Source: CAYNLK01 sp964398055
Lineage (GTDB): Bacteria > Chloroflexota > Anaerolineae > 4572-78 > J111
DNA: 44,163 nt
Direction of reading: 5' to 3'
NCBI GenBank assembly: GCA_964398055.1
Contig: CAYNLK010000048.1
Coordinates: forward strand, 1-44,163
Within the stretch, counting starts at the first letter, position 1; each line of letters begins with the position of its first letter. A model generated the notes under the pieces. The model saw only the letters and a program-made list of their open reading frames with translations. It was not told where the DNA came from and made no database searches. Positions 31,121 to 39,131 of this stretch are shown one piece after another. A program made the position numbers and the translations under genes.

Positions 31121-33427
31121 TTAAAAGTAACCCGCCCCCCAACTGGGCGGCAGTTTGACAGTGACGGTGGTGCCTTCGCCAATCCTGGAAGCAATATCGA
31201 TCTGGCCGTTCAACTGCTGCACGTACATCTTCACATTATATAACCCGGCCCCGCGCCCGCTGCCTTTGGTGGTAACATGCGGATCAAACACGTGGGGCAG
31301 TAGCTCCCAGGCAATTCCCCGGCCCGTATCGATCACCTCAACCGTATAATAGTCGTCTGAGCTAATTCTAAAGGTCAAAGTGCCCCGCTCCGGCATGGCT
31401 TCCAGGGCATTGAGCGCCAGACTCACAAAAATTTGCAGCAGCCGGGTCTGGTCGGAATTCACCACCGGCCGGTCGGCGTCGGACACGATCACAATCCGGT
31501 GATCGATCAGCCGGTGGGCCACCAACGGCTTAACGCTCTCCAACAATGATTTCAGATTGACCGGGGCCGGGATCAAGGGCCGATTGCGCCGCAACTCCAG
31601 GGCCAGCATCCGAAAGAAGCGCAGGTTATGCAAAATGGCCGACCAGGGATAAACCTGCGGCTCGATTTCGGCGGTTGAATTTACAAGCGACTGCATCGCC
31701 TCGATCTCGACCAATAGATCGGCGGCCAGCGGGTCGATCAAGTCGGCGGCTTCATCAAACAACTCGGCCGGTTTGGCCAGGCGCTTATGCTGATCCAAAA
31801 AGATGCGATATTCGCGGGTCTTGGCCCGTAACTCTTTTAACTCAGGGGAGGGGTCTGCAGCGGCCTGATTAGCCGCAATAACCGGTAAGCCGACCTGCAG
31901 GCGACCATCCGCCAGGGTCATTTGCCCTCCATATCGGGCTAGAATTTTCTGGGCCAGGTAACCGTACAGGGTTCCGGCTTGATTTTGTTTAAGGTCACTC
32001 AGCAAGGTCGACGGATCGAGTTGCTCCGGCCGCGGCTCCGGCAGCTCAAAGCCAAGTTCCACGCCGGCGGCGCCCGCGGTTAGCGACACCCCGAGCTGCG
32101 GAACCGACCGCTCATAGCGCAGCCAACGGCAAATATTGTAGATCAGTTGTTGCAGTTTCAGCTCGGGCACAGCGACCCTCAAATCACCGGCAGCCGCAGG
32201 AGGGGGGGTAACGTTCAACCGGAAATCGGGCCACAGATTGGCTGTGCGAGCCAGCGTGTCCAACAAGGCGGCCGGTTCAAATTCCTGGTAACGGCGAATT
32301 TTGCAGAGCAGCTCCTCAATATTTTCGCCGGCCAGGTAACAAAGCTGCTGCTGGCGGCGCAGGTTGTCTAACGTTTCCGGCGGCAGTTGCTCAGGCTCAA
32401 CCAAATCAAGCAGTATTTTCAGCCGATTGACCTCAGGAACTTTGGCCATGACCAACCGTTCCGCTTCCAGCAAAGCCTGGGCTAAATTTGGGGCGGCCTG
32501 CCACAGCGCCACTTGATCGGCCAGTTGGTAATAATAGTTCAGGTCGCTGGCCTGGCTTTGGGCGCCGTAGAATTGAGCGGGACATTCGGCCAGTTGCGAC
32601 CGACTCAGTCGATGCTCGGCCAGCCTTCGGGCAATTTCCCGGATATCGGTAAAAGGGCCATCATAACTGGAAACGGCATTGACCTCCAGTTTGAGCAGGC
32701 CGGTTGATTGGGCCACCGTCAGCTCCTCCGCCCGAAAGCGTTCGGTTACAGTTACGCAGATCGAGCCGGCGGTTTCCGGGATGGTAACGATCACAAAGCC
32801 ATCGTCGGCCACGTGGCCGATAAAATCATAGGGCGTTCCAAACTGATCAACGCTGGCCCGCAAAACATCGGCCAAAGAGAGCAAAAACCCATTCACCTGG
32901 CTGGAGTCGCTAACGGCTTTGAAGACGCCCAGATTATGGATATTGAAATAGAGCAACACCCAGGGCTCCGGCGATTCCTTGATTGTCTTGAGTTGGTCAG
33001 TCACCAGTTCACCGGCCGGCAGATTGGTAACCGGGTGCATGGACGAACCGCGGCGGGAGTAGCGGATAGCGCCTTCAATTCGTAGATTCAGTTCTTCAAG
33101 ATCAAAAGGCTTGACCACATAGTCGTCCCCCCCTGCCTCAAACGCAGCGATGATTTCGCTGCGTTTGTTCTTATAACTCAAAAAAAGAACGGGGACGTGG
33201 CTGGTGTGGCGCTGGCGCCGCAGGCCGCGGCAGACCTCATAGCCGTTCAGGTCGGGTAGCACAATGTCCAGAATAACGGCATTGGGCAACTTCAACCGGC
33301 AAAGCTCAAGGGCTTCCGTCCCCAGATTGGTTGTAATAACCTCATAACCTTGCCACTCAAAATAGGATCTCAGGGAGGCCGCAGTTTCAAGATCGTCTTC
33401 GACGACCAATATCCGGTTCTTACTCAT
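31121..33427 (-). CDS. Response regulator with degenerate GGDEF-like domain and C-terminal kinase ATPase domain
   Basis: A 768-aa signalling protein in unusual order. Residues 1-120 are a receiver domain with phospho-acceptor Asp54 (ILDIVLPD) and Lys106. Residues 128-285 resemble a diguanylate cyclase fold (HPVTNLPAGE start), but the GGDEF site reads VADDGF near 207-211, so it should not make c-di-GMP. Residues about 290-530 look like a decayed histidine-kinase core without ATP boxes. Residues about 550-765 are a second kinase unit with N-box NALEAMPE, G1 DTGRGIA and G2 KGSGRGAGLYNVK. The presumed H-box is atypical (AILHNLRFF). The start 33427 has GAGGAGA on the minus strand. It is divergent from scpA by 68 bases. 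The partner and signal are unknown. Confidence 0.85.
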   Translation of the reverse strand: MSKNRILVVEDDLETAASLRSYFEWQGYEVITTNLGTEALELCRLKLPNAVILDIVLPDLNGYEVCRGLRRQRHTSHVPVLFLSYKNKRSEIIAAFEAGGDDYVVKPFDLEELNLRIEGAIRYSRRGSSMHPVTNLPAGELVTDQLKTIKESPEPWVLLYFNIHNLGVFKAVSDSSQVNGFLLSLADVLRASVDQFGTPYDFIGHVADDGFVIVTIPETAGSICVTVTERFRAEELTVAQSTGLLKLEVNAVSSYDGPFTDIREIARRLAEHRLSRSQLAECPAQFYGAQSQASDLNYYYQLADQVALWQAAPNLAQALLEAERLVMAKVPEVNRLKILLDLVEPEQLPPETLDNLRRQQQLCYLAGENIEELLCKIRRYQEFEPAALLDTLARTANLWPDFRLNVTPPPAAAGDLRVAVPELKLQQLIYNICRWLRYERSVPQLGVSLTAGAAGVELGFELPEPRPEQLDPSTLLSDLKQNQAGTLYGYLAQKILARYGGQMTLADGRLQVGLPVIAANQAAADPSPELKELRAKTREYRIFLDQHKRLAKPAELFDEAADLIDPLAADLLVEIEAMQSLVNSTAEIEPQVYPWSAILHNLRFFRMLALELRRNRPLIPAPVNLKSLLESVKPLVAHRLIDHRIVIVSDADRPVVNSDQTRLLQIFVSLALNALEAMPERGTLTFRISSDDYYTVEVIDTGRGIAWELLPHVFDPHVTTKGSGRGAGLYNVKMYVQQLNGQIDIASRIGEGTTVTVKLPPSWGAGYF

Positions 33428-33457
33428 GGCAGCTTCTCCTCAGCTTACCCTGACAGG

Positions 33458-33487
33458 TTGCCAACCGTTTCAGACCTAAGGTATAAT
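33458..33487 (+). promoter_or_regulatory. Promoter for scpA implying a leaderless mRNA
   Basis: TTGCCA (33458-33463, 5/6 match), an 18-base spacer and perfect TATAAT (33482-33487). The scpA ATG at 33496 is only eight bases after the -10 box, the usual distance to the transcription start. No ribosome site could be contained in such a transcript. Confidence 0.65.
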
Positions 33488-33495
33488 CTCAGCCT

Positions 33496-34305
33496 ATGAC
33501 ACAAGCGGCGGCTGAAACTCAACTCAATAGCACTGCCTACACCGTCGAGTTGCCGGTCTTCCAGGGTCCTTTGGATTTACTATTGAGTCTGATCGAGCAG
33601 GAAGAACTGGACATCACCAAAGTTTCCCTGGCCCAGGTAACCGATCAGTATCTGGCTTACCTGGATGTTATCCAGGAGACCGACCCGGACGAACTGACCG
33701 ATTTTCTGGTGATTGCGGCCAAATTAATCTTGATCAAGTCGGCAGTGCTGCTCCCCCGTCCACCCGCCAGTGTGGTTGAGGATGATGAGGAGGATGTGGG
33801 TGATGAGCTGGCTCGCCAATTGAGACTCTACAAGCGATTCAAGGAAATGGCCGCCCAACTCCAAGAAATCGAAGCCCAGGGTCAATACAGCTTTATCCGG
33901 CTGGTACCGCCGCCCAAGATTGAACCCAAACTCATTCCTGGTGAAGTCCCTTTGACGGCTCTGTTAGCCGCGGCCCGCCACGCTCTGGCCATCAAACCGC
34001 CCGAATCCGACGTCAACGACGTGGTTGCCCCGCAGCTCGTTACCATCGGCCAACAGATGGCCCATATCCGGCAAAAAATCTTAACCCACCGGCATGTTAA
34101 CTTCAATGAACTTTTGAGTCAACATCGTAGCCGGTTAGAATTGATCGTGACCCTCCTGGCCGTCCTGGAACTGATCAAACGGCACGTGATTATTGTGGAA
34201 CAGGTCGAGCAGTTCGGAGAGATTTTGATCCGTCAAAATGAAACTGCTCCTGAACTAACCGAGGCTGATTGGGAAGAGTTGACCGGGTTGACTGATGTAT
34301 CTTAG
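33496..34305 (+). CDS. scpA: Segregation and condensation protein A
   Basis: A 269-aa kleisin, the bridging subunit of the SMC-ScpAB chromosome condensin. The N-terminal signature is FQGPLDLLLSLIEQEELDITKVSLAQVTDQYLAYL (residues about 20-54), then TDFLVIAAKLILIKSAVLLP near 75-94 and a C-terminal winged-helix part with VTLLAVLELIKRHVIIVEQ near 216-234. The middle is acidic and helical. ATG 33496 directly follows a promoter -10 box, so translation is probably leaderless. scpB is not in the window. The last bases overlap the convergent coiled-coil gene by four bases. Confidence 0.95.
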   Translation: MTQAAAETQLNSTAYTVELPVFQGPLDLLLSLIEQEELDITKVSLAQVTDQYLAYLDVIQETDPDELTDFLVIAAKLILIKSAVLLPRPPASVVEDDEEDVGDELARQLRLYKRFKEMAAQLQEIEAQGQYSFIRLVPPPKIEPKLIPGEVPLTALLAAARHALAIKPPESDVNDVVAPQLVTIGQQMAHIRQKILTHRHVNFNELLSQHRSRLELIVTLLAVLELIKRHVIIVEQVEQFGEILIRQNETAPELTEADWEELTGLTDVS

Positions 34306-34931
34306 CCCCCCTCGATCAACCACTGTAGAACCGACATCCCTCCCACCCCCAGCATTACACAAACAATCAGCAGTACAATCAAGCAACTGGCCACCACGTG
34401 AAATTGAAAAAATTGAGTAAAGCGCCGGCCCGGTTTGGCAACCGGTCGGGCTTGAACCGGCAACTCACCCGGAGCCGCCGGAGCTACTGCCGCTCCTTCA
34501 GCGGGGGTTGCCGGGGGCAGAGTAGCTGCGCCGTAGGGCAAAGCCGCGCCCTGAGCAATCGACCGGGTCCGCCGCCCGGCTCGTTCGGCTGCAACTTCCA
34601 CCCTCAAGCGGTCGAGGTTGGGATAGAATGGCTCAATCGTTTCCAGCCGGCTCAAATATTTCCGGGCCATAAAATACTTCTCTTTGACCAGAGCCTGGGC
34701 AATTTTCTGGCATAACTCATCGGCAATCGGCTCGCCGGCCAGACCTTGAGCCAACTCATTTTGGAGATGTTCGATATGAGCCTGCATCTCATCGATCTGC
34801 TTTTCCAGGTTGATGCGAACCTCCGGCCGGTTTTCAGCCCGGAACTTACTTTCAAGCAGCGGCAGATTGATCAACAACTGATTTAAGGTTTTCTCTTTGT
34901 ACTCTATCTGTTCAGGAGTCAAAGGTATCAT
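34302..34931 (-). CDS. Coiled-coil, C-terminally membrane-anchored protein, unknown
   Basis: A 209-aa protein not recognised as a known family. Residues 1-70 are strongly helical and charged (coiled coil, with EKQIDEMQAHIEHLQNELAQ), 75-120 form a further helical, TPR-like pair, 121-165 are Ala/Pro-rich and disordered, and one transmembrane helix near 175-198 lies close to the C-terminus. This is a tail-anchored layout with the bulk in the cytoplasm. Its stop codon overlaps the scpA stop by four bases on the opposite strand. Upstream on the same strand are VanZ and a glycosyltransferase, so an envelope role is possible. Confidence 0.75.
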   Translation of the reverse strand: MIPLTPEQIEYKEKTLNQLLINLPLLESKFRAENRPEVRINLEKQIDEMQAHIEHLQNELAQGLAGEPIADELCQKIAQALVKEKYFMARKYLSRLETIEPFYPNLDRLRVEVAAERAGRRTRSIAQGAALPYGAATLPPATPAEGAAVAPAAPGELPVQARPVAKPGRRFTQFFQFHVVASCLIVLLIVCVMLGVGGMSVLQWLIEGG

Positions 34932-34958
34932 TGCTCAATCCCTGGGTTTTATAGGTTG

Positions 34959-35417
34959 TTATTTTACTTGAATGGGGTAATTCTTGTCTACCTGGGCTGA
35001 AGAAATGGCCGCAAATGGGCAAAGGTGCAGCCAGCGCAGCCGGCGAATCAACAAGATCATCGCCAGCGCGCCGGCGGCGTCAAAGAGGACGTCGGCCAGT
35101 TGGCCGTGCCGGCCGGGCACAAAGCGCTGGTGGATTTCATCGGAAATGGCGTAGAGGACTGTAAACAGCCAGGCCAGCAGCAGCACCGGCCAGGTGATCT
35201 GGCGCTCAGGGCTGATCGCTCGCCACCACAACCAGGCCAAAACGGCGTAAACGAGCATATGGGCGCCTTTGTAAAACAGCTTCTCCGCCGCCTCATGCTC
35301 AATCACCACCAGGGTTGAGCGGGCTGAGACGGCAAAGATAAGCGCCAGCCAAAATATCAGGGGCACAAAATCGACCAACCAGCGTGACCAACTCAACTTC
35401 TGCCAGGATTTAAGCAT
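34959..35417 (-). CDS. VanZ-family membrane protein
   Basis: A 152-aa protein with about four transmembrane helices. The family signature SDEIHQRFVPGRHGQLADVLFDAAGA is at about 91-116. VanZ confers teicoplanin resistance in enterococci, but most homologues are uncharacterised envelope proteins. The start at 35417 (MLKSWQKLSW) overlaps the stop of the glycosyltransferase gene by eight bases and has AAAAGG just upstream on the minus strand. A longer frame reaching 35555 runs inside the glycosyltransferase gene and encodes a Cys/Arg-rich non-membrane stretch, so it is rejected. Confidence 0.87.
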   Translation of the reverse strand: MLKSWQKLSWSRWLVDFVPLIFWLALIFAVSARSTLVVIEHEAAEKLFYKGAHMLVYAVLAWLWWRAISPERQITWPVLLLAWLFTVLYAISDEIHQRFVPGRHGQLADVLFDAAGALAMILLIRRLRWLHLCPFAAISSAQVDKNYPIQVK

Positions 35418-36627
35418 AAGCCTTTTCAACGGTTTCCACCAGGCTAGACCAGGCAAATCTCTGGCGCATCGACCGGGCGGCTGCCTGGCCCAGTTTCTCA
35501 CGCAGTTCCGGCGATTGGAGCAGGGTGAGTACTGCTCCGGCCAGGGCTTCGTCATCTTCAGCCGGCATTAATAGACCGGTTTCGCCGGGTTGGATATATT
35601 CACAGTTTTGACCCACCGCATCGGCCGCCACCGGCAGGCCGGCCGCCAACATATCGATCAGCTTGACCGAGCATTTGGTGCGATTGAGCAACGTATTATC
35701 ATAGGGATAGATAGCCACATCGGCGGCAGCAAAATAGGCCGGAACTTGCTCCGGGGGCAGCCACTCGGCCACAAGGTGGACCAGCGCGCTTAGTCCAGCC
35801 TCGCTGATCAGGGCGGCTAGCCGCTGCTCTTCACTTTGAAACCCCCGCCCCACAATGAGCCAGCGCGCCTGCGGCATCTGAGCAGCCACTAACTTGATGA
35901 GTGTGACAATCCGCTCCAGTCTAAATTCGGCAAATCGGGAAAAGAGCAAGACTGTCGGGTGACTGTTGCGAGAGAAGGGCAGGGCCATTACAAGGGTGGG
36001 GGGATTCCCAAGAAGCGGATGGTCGCTGGATAGCCCATTAGTCACAATTCCGTTGGGGACGTAAAAAACCCTGGCCACCTGGACCCCAACCTGATTTACC
36101 ACCAACTCAGCCAACGCCCGGCTGGCCACAGTCACGGCATCGGCATGGCCCAGGCCCCATTTTTCTTGCCAGGCAAAGAACTTTTGTTGCACAGGTGAGT
36201 ACGGTAGCAACTCATTCCAGGCTTGTTCCCAATCATCGGCATCAACCACCAGCCGCAGCGACAGCCCCCGCCATTTACGCAGCCACCACAAGGCCAGGTG
36301 GGCCAAACCGGCATAGGCTTTGGGCTTAAAGAGGTGGATGACCTCCGGCTGTTGCGCTAACGCCTGCCTCACCAGAGTCCGGGTTAGCCCAAGCTGGAAC
36401 AGTCCCGGCCAACGACTGAAACCCGCCTGGGCCAACTCGACATTGACCACCGTCACCCCCTCGTCTGTCCAGCTTTGACCTGATCGCTCCGGATCATCCC
36501 AGGGCGGGATCAACATGGTCACCCGGTGACCTCGCGCTGCCAATGCTTTGGCCAGCGGCAGCGCCCGCACACTCATGGTCCCTTTCGGCTGCAAGCCAAA
36601 CGGCCCAATAAAGACAATTTGCATCAT
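35410..36627 (-). CDS. Glycosyltransferase family 4 (GT-B) protein
   Basis: A 405-aa GT-B glycosyltransferase. The N-terminal domain begins IVFIGPFGLQPKGTMSVRALPLAKALAARGHRV, typical of GT4. The nucleotide-sugar side shows PTVLLFSRFAEFRLERIVTLI near 225, WLIVGRGFQSEEQRL near 255, and the C-terminal DVAIYPYDNTLLNRTKCSVKLIDMLAAGLPVAADAVGQNCEYI with the EX7E-like region replaced by KCSVKLID. It transfers an unknown sugar, probably to a lipid or exopolysaccharide. Two adjacent ATGs (36627, 36624) are possible and no clear ribosome site is visible. It overlaps the VanZ gene downstream. Confidence 0.87.
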   Translation of the reverse strand: MMQIVFIGPFGLQPKGTMSVRALPLAKALAARGHRVTMLIPPWDDPERSGQSWTDEGVTVVNVELAQAGFSRWPGLFQLGLTRTLVRQALAQQPEVIHLFKPKAYAGLAHLALWWLRKWRGLSLRLVVDADDWEQAWNELLPYSPVQQKFFAWQEKWGLGHADAVTVASRALAELVVNQVGVQVARVFYVPNGIVTNGLSSDHPLLGNPPTLVMALPFSRNSHPTVLLFSRFAEFRLERIVTLIKLVAAQMPQARWLIVGRGFQSEEQRLAALISEAGLSALVHLVAEWLPPEQVPAYFAAADVAIYPYDNTLLNRTKCSVKLIDMLAAGLPVAADAVGQNCEYIQPGETGLLMPAEDDEALAGAVLTLLQSPELREKLGQAAARSMRQRFAWSSLVETVEKAYA

Positions 36628-36710
36628 TTCATTCTAGCGAGAGGGGGGAAGTCGGGCAAATCGGGTGGGGCTATCCATTATTCTTCGTTTTACACAATTT
36701 CCCCATCAAT

Positions 36711-36739
36711 TTGAAATTTCAACCAGATTACGCTATTCT
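36711..36739 (+). promoter_or_regulatory. Probable promoter of the DUF4160/DUF2442 pair
   Basis: TTGAAA (36711-36716), a 17-base spacer and TATTCT (36734-36739) lie about 60 bases before the DUF4160 start, in an AT-rich gap of about 170 bases that holds no other gene. Confidence 0.45.
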
Positions 36740-36799
36740 AACCAATGATCAAAGACAATTTACCAAATCCAAAAACTGTTTTCCGTAAAGGTTGTCACT

Positions 36800-37069
36800 A
36801 TGCCAGAACTCGCTCGCTTCTACGGCATCATCATTAGAATGTACTTTGAAGCAAACGCTCCACATCATCAACCACATTTTCATGCATATTATCAAGATCA
36901 AGTGGCAATTTACACCATCGATGAGATAGAGTTAATTTCAGGATCTTTGCCCCTTCGTCAGAGGCGGTTAGTAGAAGCTTGGGCAGAATTGCATCAACAA
37001 GAATTGGTGTCAAACTGGGAGCGATTACAGAGTGGGCAAAGTCCGAGGCCGATTTCTCCCTTGAAGTAG
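36800..37069 (+). CDS. DUF4160 family protein
   Basis: An 89-aa protein with the DUF4160 pattern: MPELARFYGIIIRMYF, then HHQPHFHAYYQD with clustered His residues, then LPLRQRRLVEAWAELHQQEL. Proteins of this family are found beside DUF2442 proteins in many bacteria, an arrangement often suspected to be a toxin-antitoxin-like module, though no activity is established to my knowledge. The DNA here is clearly more AT-rich than its neighbours, suggesting acquisition by transfer. It is 15 bases upstream of its partner gene. Confidence 0.85.
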   Translation: MPELARFYGIIIRMYFEANAPHHQPHFHAYYQDQVAIYTIDEIELISGSLPLRQRRLVEAWAELHQQELVSNWERLQSGQSPRPISPLK

Positions 37070-37084
37070 TGAAGGAGTAAAAAG

Positions 37085-37381
37085 ATGTTACATCCAATTT
37101 ATCGGGTAAAATCGTTTAAGATAGTTGATGATTATGTTTTAGAAGTTAAGTTTGATGATGGTATTTCCCAACGGATAGATTTTAGGCCGGTTTTATCAGG
37201 GGAATTATATGGGCCATTACAGGATTTATCGTTGTTCAATCAAGTTAAAGTTGATGCGGAGGTTCACACCTTGGTTTGGCCTAATGGAGCAGATTTTGAC
37301 CCGGCGACCTTACACAACTGGCCAGAATATGCAGTAGAGTTGGCAACCCAGGCTCAGAAATGGGCGCCGACCCCCGCTTGA
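37085..37381 (+). CDS. DUF2442 family protein
   Basis: A 98-aa protein with the DUF2442 pattern: VKSFKIVDDYVLEVKFDDG, then IDFRPVL and L..F..VKVD, ending TLVWPNGADFDPATLHNWP. ATG 37085 follows a GGAG at about 37072. It forms a two-gene unit with the DUF4160 gene. Its AT-rich codon use contrasts with the flanking cobS and glycosyltransferase genes. Family structures resemble a DNA- or partner-binding fold, and a function as antitoxin-like partner is only a hypothesis. Confidence 0.87.
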   Translation: MLHPIYRVKSFKIVDDYVLEVKFDDGISQRIDFRPVLSGELYGPLQDLSLFNQVKVDAEVHTLVWPNGADFDPATLHNWPEYAVELATQAQKWAPTPA

Positions 37382-37416
37382 TACGTTATTGCCCGGCATC
37401 GCCTGATGGGCGAGCG

Positions 37417-38277
37417 TTATCCAAAACTTGTGGCGATCACAGTCACAATCAATAATGCTACTTCAGTAACTTCACAAATAGCCCCGTAGACATCACCGGT
37501 CAAGCCGCCGAGGCGAGCCATCGCCAGCCGGGCGATCAGGGTCGCGGTGAGCCAGGTGACGACCAGCAGCAACACGCCCAACCAATTCATCAAGAGCAGG
37601 GCAACTATCACTGCCACCGCCGAGGCCAGGCCCACCTGCGGCCAGCCCAACCCGGCAGTAAAGGCTACACCCATCCCTTCGGCCCGGGCCAGGGGATAGC
37701 GGGCCATCACCCAGGTCATAGCCCAGCGGGCCAGCGCCGGCGCCGTTACCAACGCTGTCAGCCGGTAACCCGGCGGCAGCGCTGTCAAGGCATTGAATTT
37801 CAGCAGCAGTAACAGCACAACCGCCGCCACCCCAAAGGCCCCCACCCGGCTGTCCTTCATAATCTCCAGCCGGCGCGCTCGTGCCCGGGGCGGCAGCAGG
37901 CCATCGCAGCTATCCATAAAACCGTCCAGGTGGAGCATCCCGGTCAAACCGACCCAAAACACCAATAAAATCGTGGCGGCCAGACCGGGCGGCAGGAAGG
38001 TGTAGAGCACCCAGCCCGCCCCGGCCAGAATTCCGCCCAGAATCAACCCTACTAACGGGTAGTAAGCCGCCGAGCGGCCCAACGAACCGATGGTATCCTG
38101 CGAAAAAAAAGGCCAGGGTATAACGGTCAGCAAGCTCCAGGCCAGGCCGAAGTTGGTTAGTTGGTTAGTTACGACCGAAGGGAGGTTGGTTGGTTGCGAC
38201 CGAAGGGAGGTTGGTTCAGTTTCGGGTGGTGGATTATTGGGTTGCACGGGATCACGCCAGAATACTGTAGCCGCCAT
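37417..38277 (-). CDS. cobS: Adenosylcobinamide-GDP ribazoletransferase (cobalamin synthase), extended N-terminus
   Basis: An integral membrane enzyme joining alpha-ribazole and adenosylcobinamide-GDP in the last steps of B12 assembly. The signature HLDGFMDSCDGLLPPRARARRLEIMKDSRVGAFG carries the Asp-rich metal site; LTGDVYGAICEVTEVALL lies near the C-terminus. With the ATG at 38277 it has 286 aa, but residues 1-45 are low-complexity (Pro/Thr/Asn) and encoded by two 20-base direct repeats and GTTR tetranucleotides. Normal CobS homology begins near FGLAWSLLTVIPW, where no ATG, GTG or TTG precedes. The gene overlaps the upstream reductase stop by 26 bases. Other cob genes are absent from this window. 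Confidence 0.87.
   Translation of the reverse strand: MAATVFWRDPVQPNNPPPETEPTSLRSQPTNLPSVVTNQLTNFGLAWSLLTVIPWPFFSQDTIGSLGRSAAYYPLVGLILGGILAGAGWVLYTFLPPGLAATILLVFWVGLTGMLHLDGFMDSCDGLLPPRARARRLEIMKDSRVGAFGVAAVVLLLLLKFNALTALPPGYRLTALVTAPALARWAMTWVMARYPLARAEGMGVAFTAGLGWPQVGLASAVAVIVALLLMNWLGVLLLVVTWLTATLIARLAMARLGGLTGDVYGAICEVTEVALLIVTVIATSFG
38152..38216. repeat. GTTR tetranucleotide run and 20-base direct repeats within cobS 5' region
   Basis: GTTG/GTTA units occupy 38152-38171. They are followed by two exact 20-base copies of CGACCGAAGGGAGGTTGGTT at 38172-38191 and 38197-38216 (period 25). The period is not a multiple of three, so the two copies are read in different frames of the cobS N-terminal extension. 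Confidence 0.8.
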
Positions 38278-39031
38278 CCACCAGTAGCGTCTGGCCGATG
38301 ATCATGGCGGCGGCGTCGGAGCAGAGGAAGGCGACCAGGCCGGCTACATCCTCCGGGGTGACGAGCCGGCCGGCCGGGGTACGGCTAACGGCAAAGTCAA
38401 AGGTCTCCTGCAAGTCAACCGGAAAAGCGGCCACCGCATCGGTCCGCACCAGGCCGGGCGATACGGCATTGACGGTGATCCCCCTGGGAGCCAGGTCAAC
38501 CGCCAGATAACGGGTCAGCGACTCGATGACAGCTTTGGACAGGCCGATGGCCCCGTAATGGGGCAGCACCCGGCTGCTGCCCGGACTGGTAATATTGACC
38601 ACCCGGCCCCAACCTTGTTGTTCCATCAGCGGCGCAGCCCTCTGGACGCAGCGCAAAATCGAGCGGGCGTTGACATCCATGGTCCAGTCCCAATGCTTGT
38701 CGGTCACGTCGAGGATGTCGCGAGGCGTGCCGCTGGCCGCGTTGCCGACAAAGATGTCGCAACAGCCAAAAGCGGCCTCGATCTGGTCGAACATGGCCGC
38801 GATGGCGCCGGCCTCGGCCAGGTTAGCCCGAATAGTGATGGCCCTTTGCCCCAGACTCTCCACCGCGGCCACCACCTCGACCGCGGCGCTGTGCTTGCGC
38901 AGGAAATGCACCACAATATCGGCCCCACGGCGGGCCAGTTCCAGGGCAATGGCCCGGCCAATCCCCCGCGACGAACCGGTGATGAGGGCGGTTTTGCCGG
39001 TGAGGTAGGGTTCAGAATGTAGTTGATTCAT
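38252..39031 (-). CDS. fabL: FabL-like short-chain dehydrogenase (enoyl-ACP reductase III type)
   Basis: A 259-aa SDR. The NADPH-binding motif is TGSSRGIGRAIA (18-29) and NAAS is at 97-100. The catalytic Tyr159 and Lys166 are spaced Y-x6-K (YGAIGLSK), as in enoyl-ACP reductases FabI/FabL rather than Y-x3-K of ordinary SDRs. LTRYLAVDLAPRGITVNAVSPG and the C-terminal IIGQTLLVDGGYSI follow Bacillus FabL closely. It would reduce enoyl-ACP in fatty acid synthesis, unless it acts on another substrate. The start is set at 39031 (MNQLHSEPYLTGKTALITG); a longer frame to 39097 runs through repeat DNA and is rejected. The ribosome site is weak. Confidence 0.8.
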   Translation of the reverse strand: MNQLHSEPYLTGKTALITGSSRGIGRAIALELARRGADIVVHFLRKHSAAVEVVAAVESLGQRAITIRANLAEAGAIAAMFDQIEAAFGCCDIFVGNAASGTPRDILDVTDKHWDWTMDVNARSILRCVQRAAPLMEQQGWGRVVNITSPGSSRVLPHYGAIGLSKAVIESLTRYLAVDLAPRGITVNAVSPGLVRTDAVAAFPVDLQETFDFAVSRTPAGRLVTPEDVAGLVAFLCSDAAAMIIGQTLLVDGGYSILA

Positions 39032-39056
39032 CTGTGTAAATTGTGCCAAACGCCGA

Positions 39057-39131
39057 TGAAACGTGATGAGCGAAACCTGAAAGGATTTACGCATCACGTT
39101 TCACTTTTCACTTTTCACGTTTCACTTTTCA
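39057..39131. repeat. Hairpin and 16-base direct repeats between reductase and phosphomutase genes
   Basis: TGAAACGTGATG (39057-39068) is complementary to CATCACGTTTCA (39092-39103). CACGTTTCACTTTTCA occurs twice, at 39095-39110 and 39116-39131, the second copy running into the phosphomutase stop region. The T-rich character on the plus strand may give a terminator-like structure. Confidence 0.7.

Noticed and set aside
34959..35555. 198-codon version of the VanZ protein
   Set aside because: The extra 46 residues lie within the glycosyltransferase gene and are Cys/Arg-rich; ATG 35417 has a ribosome site and starts the membrane protein properly.
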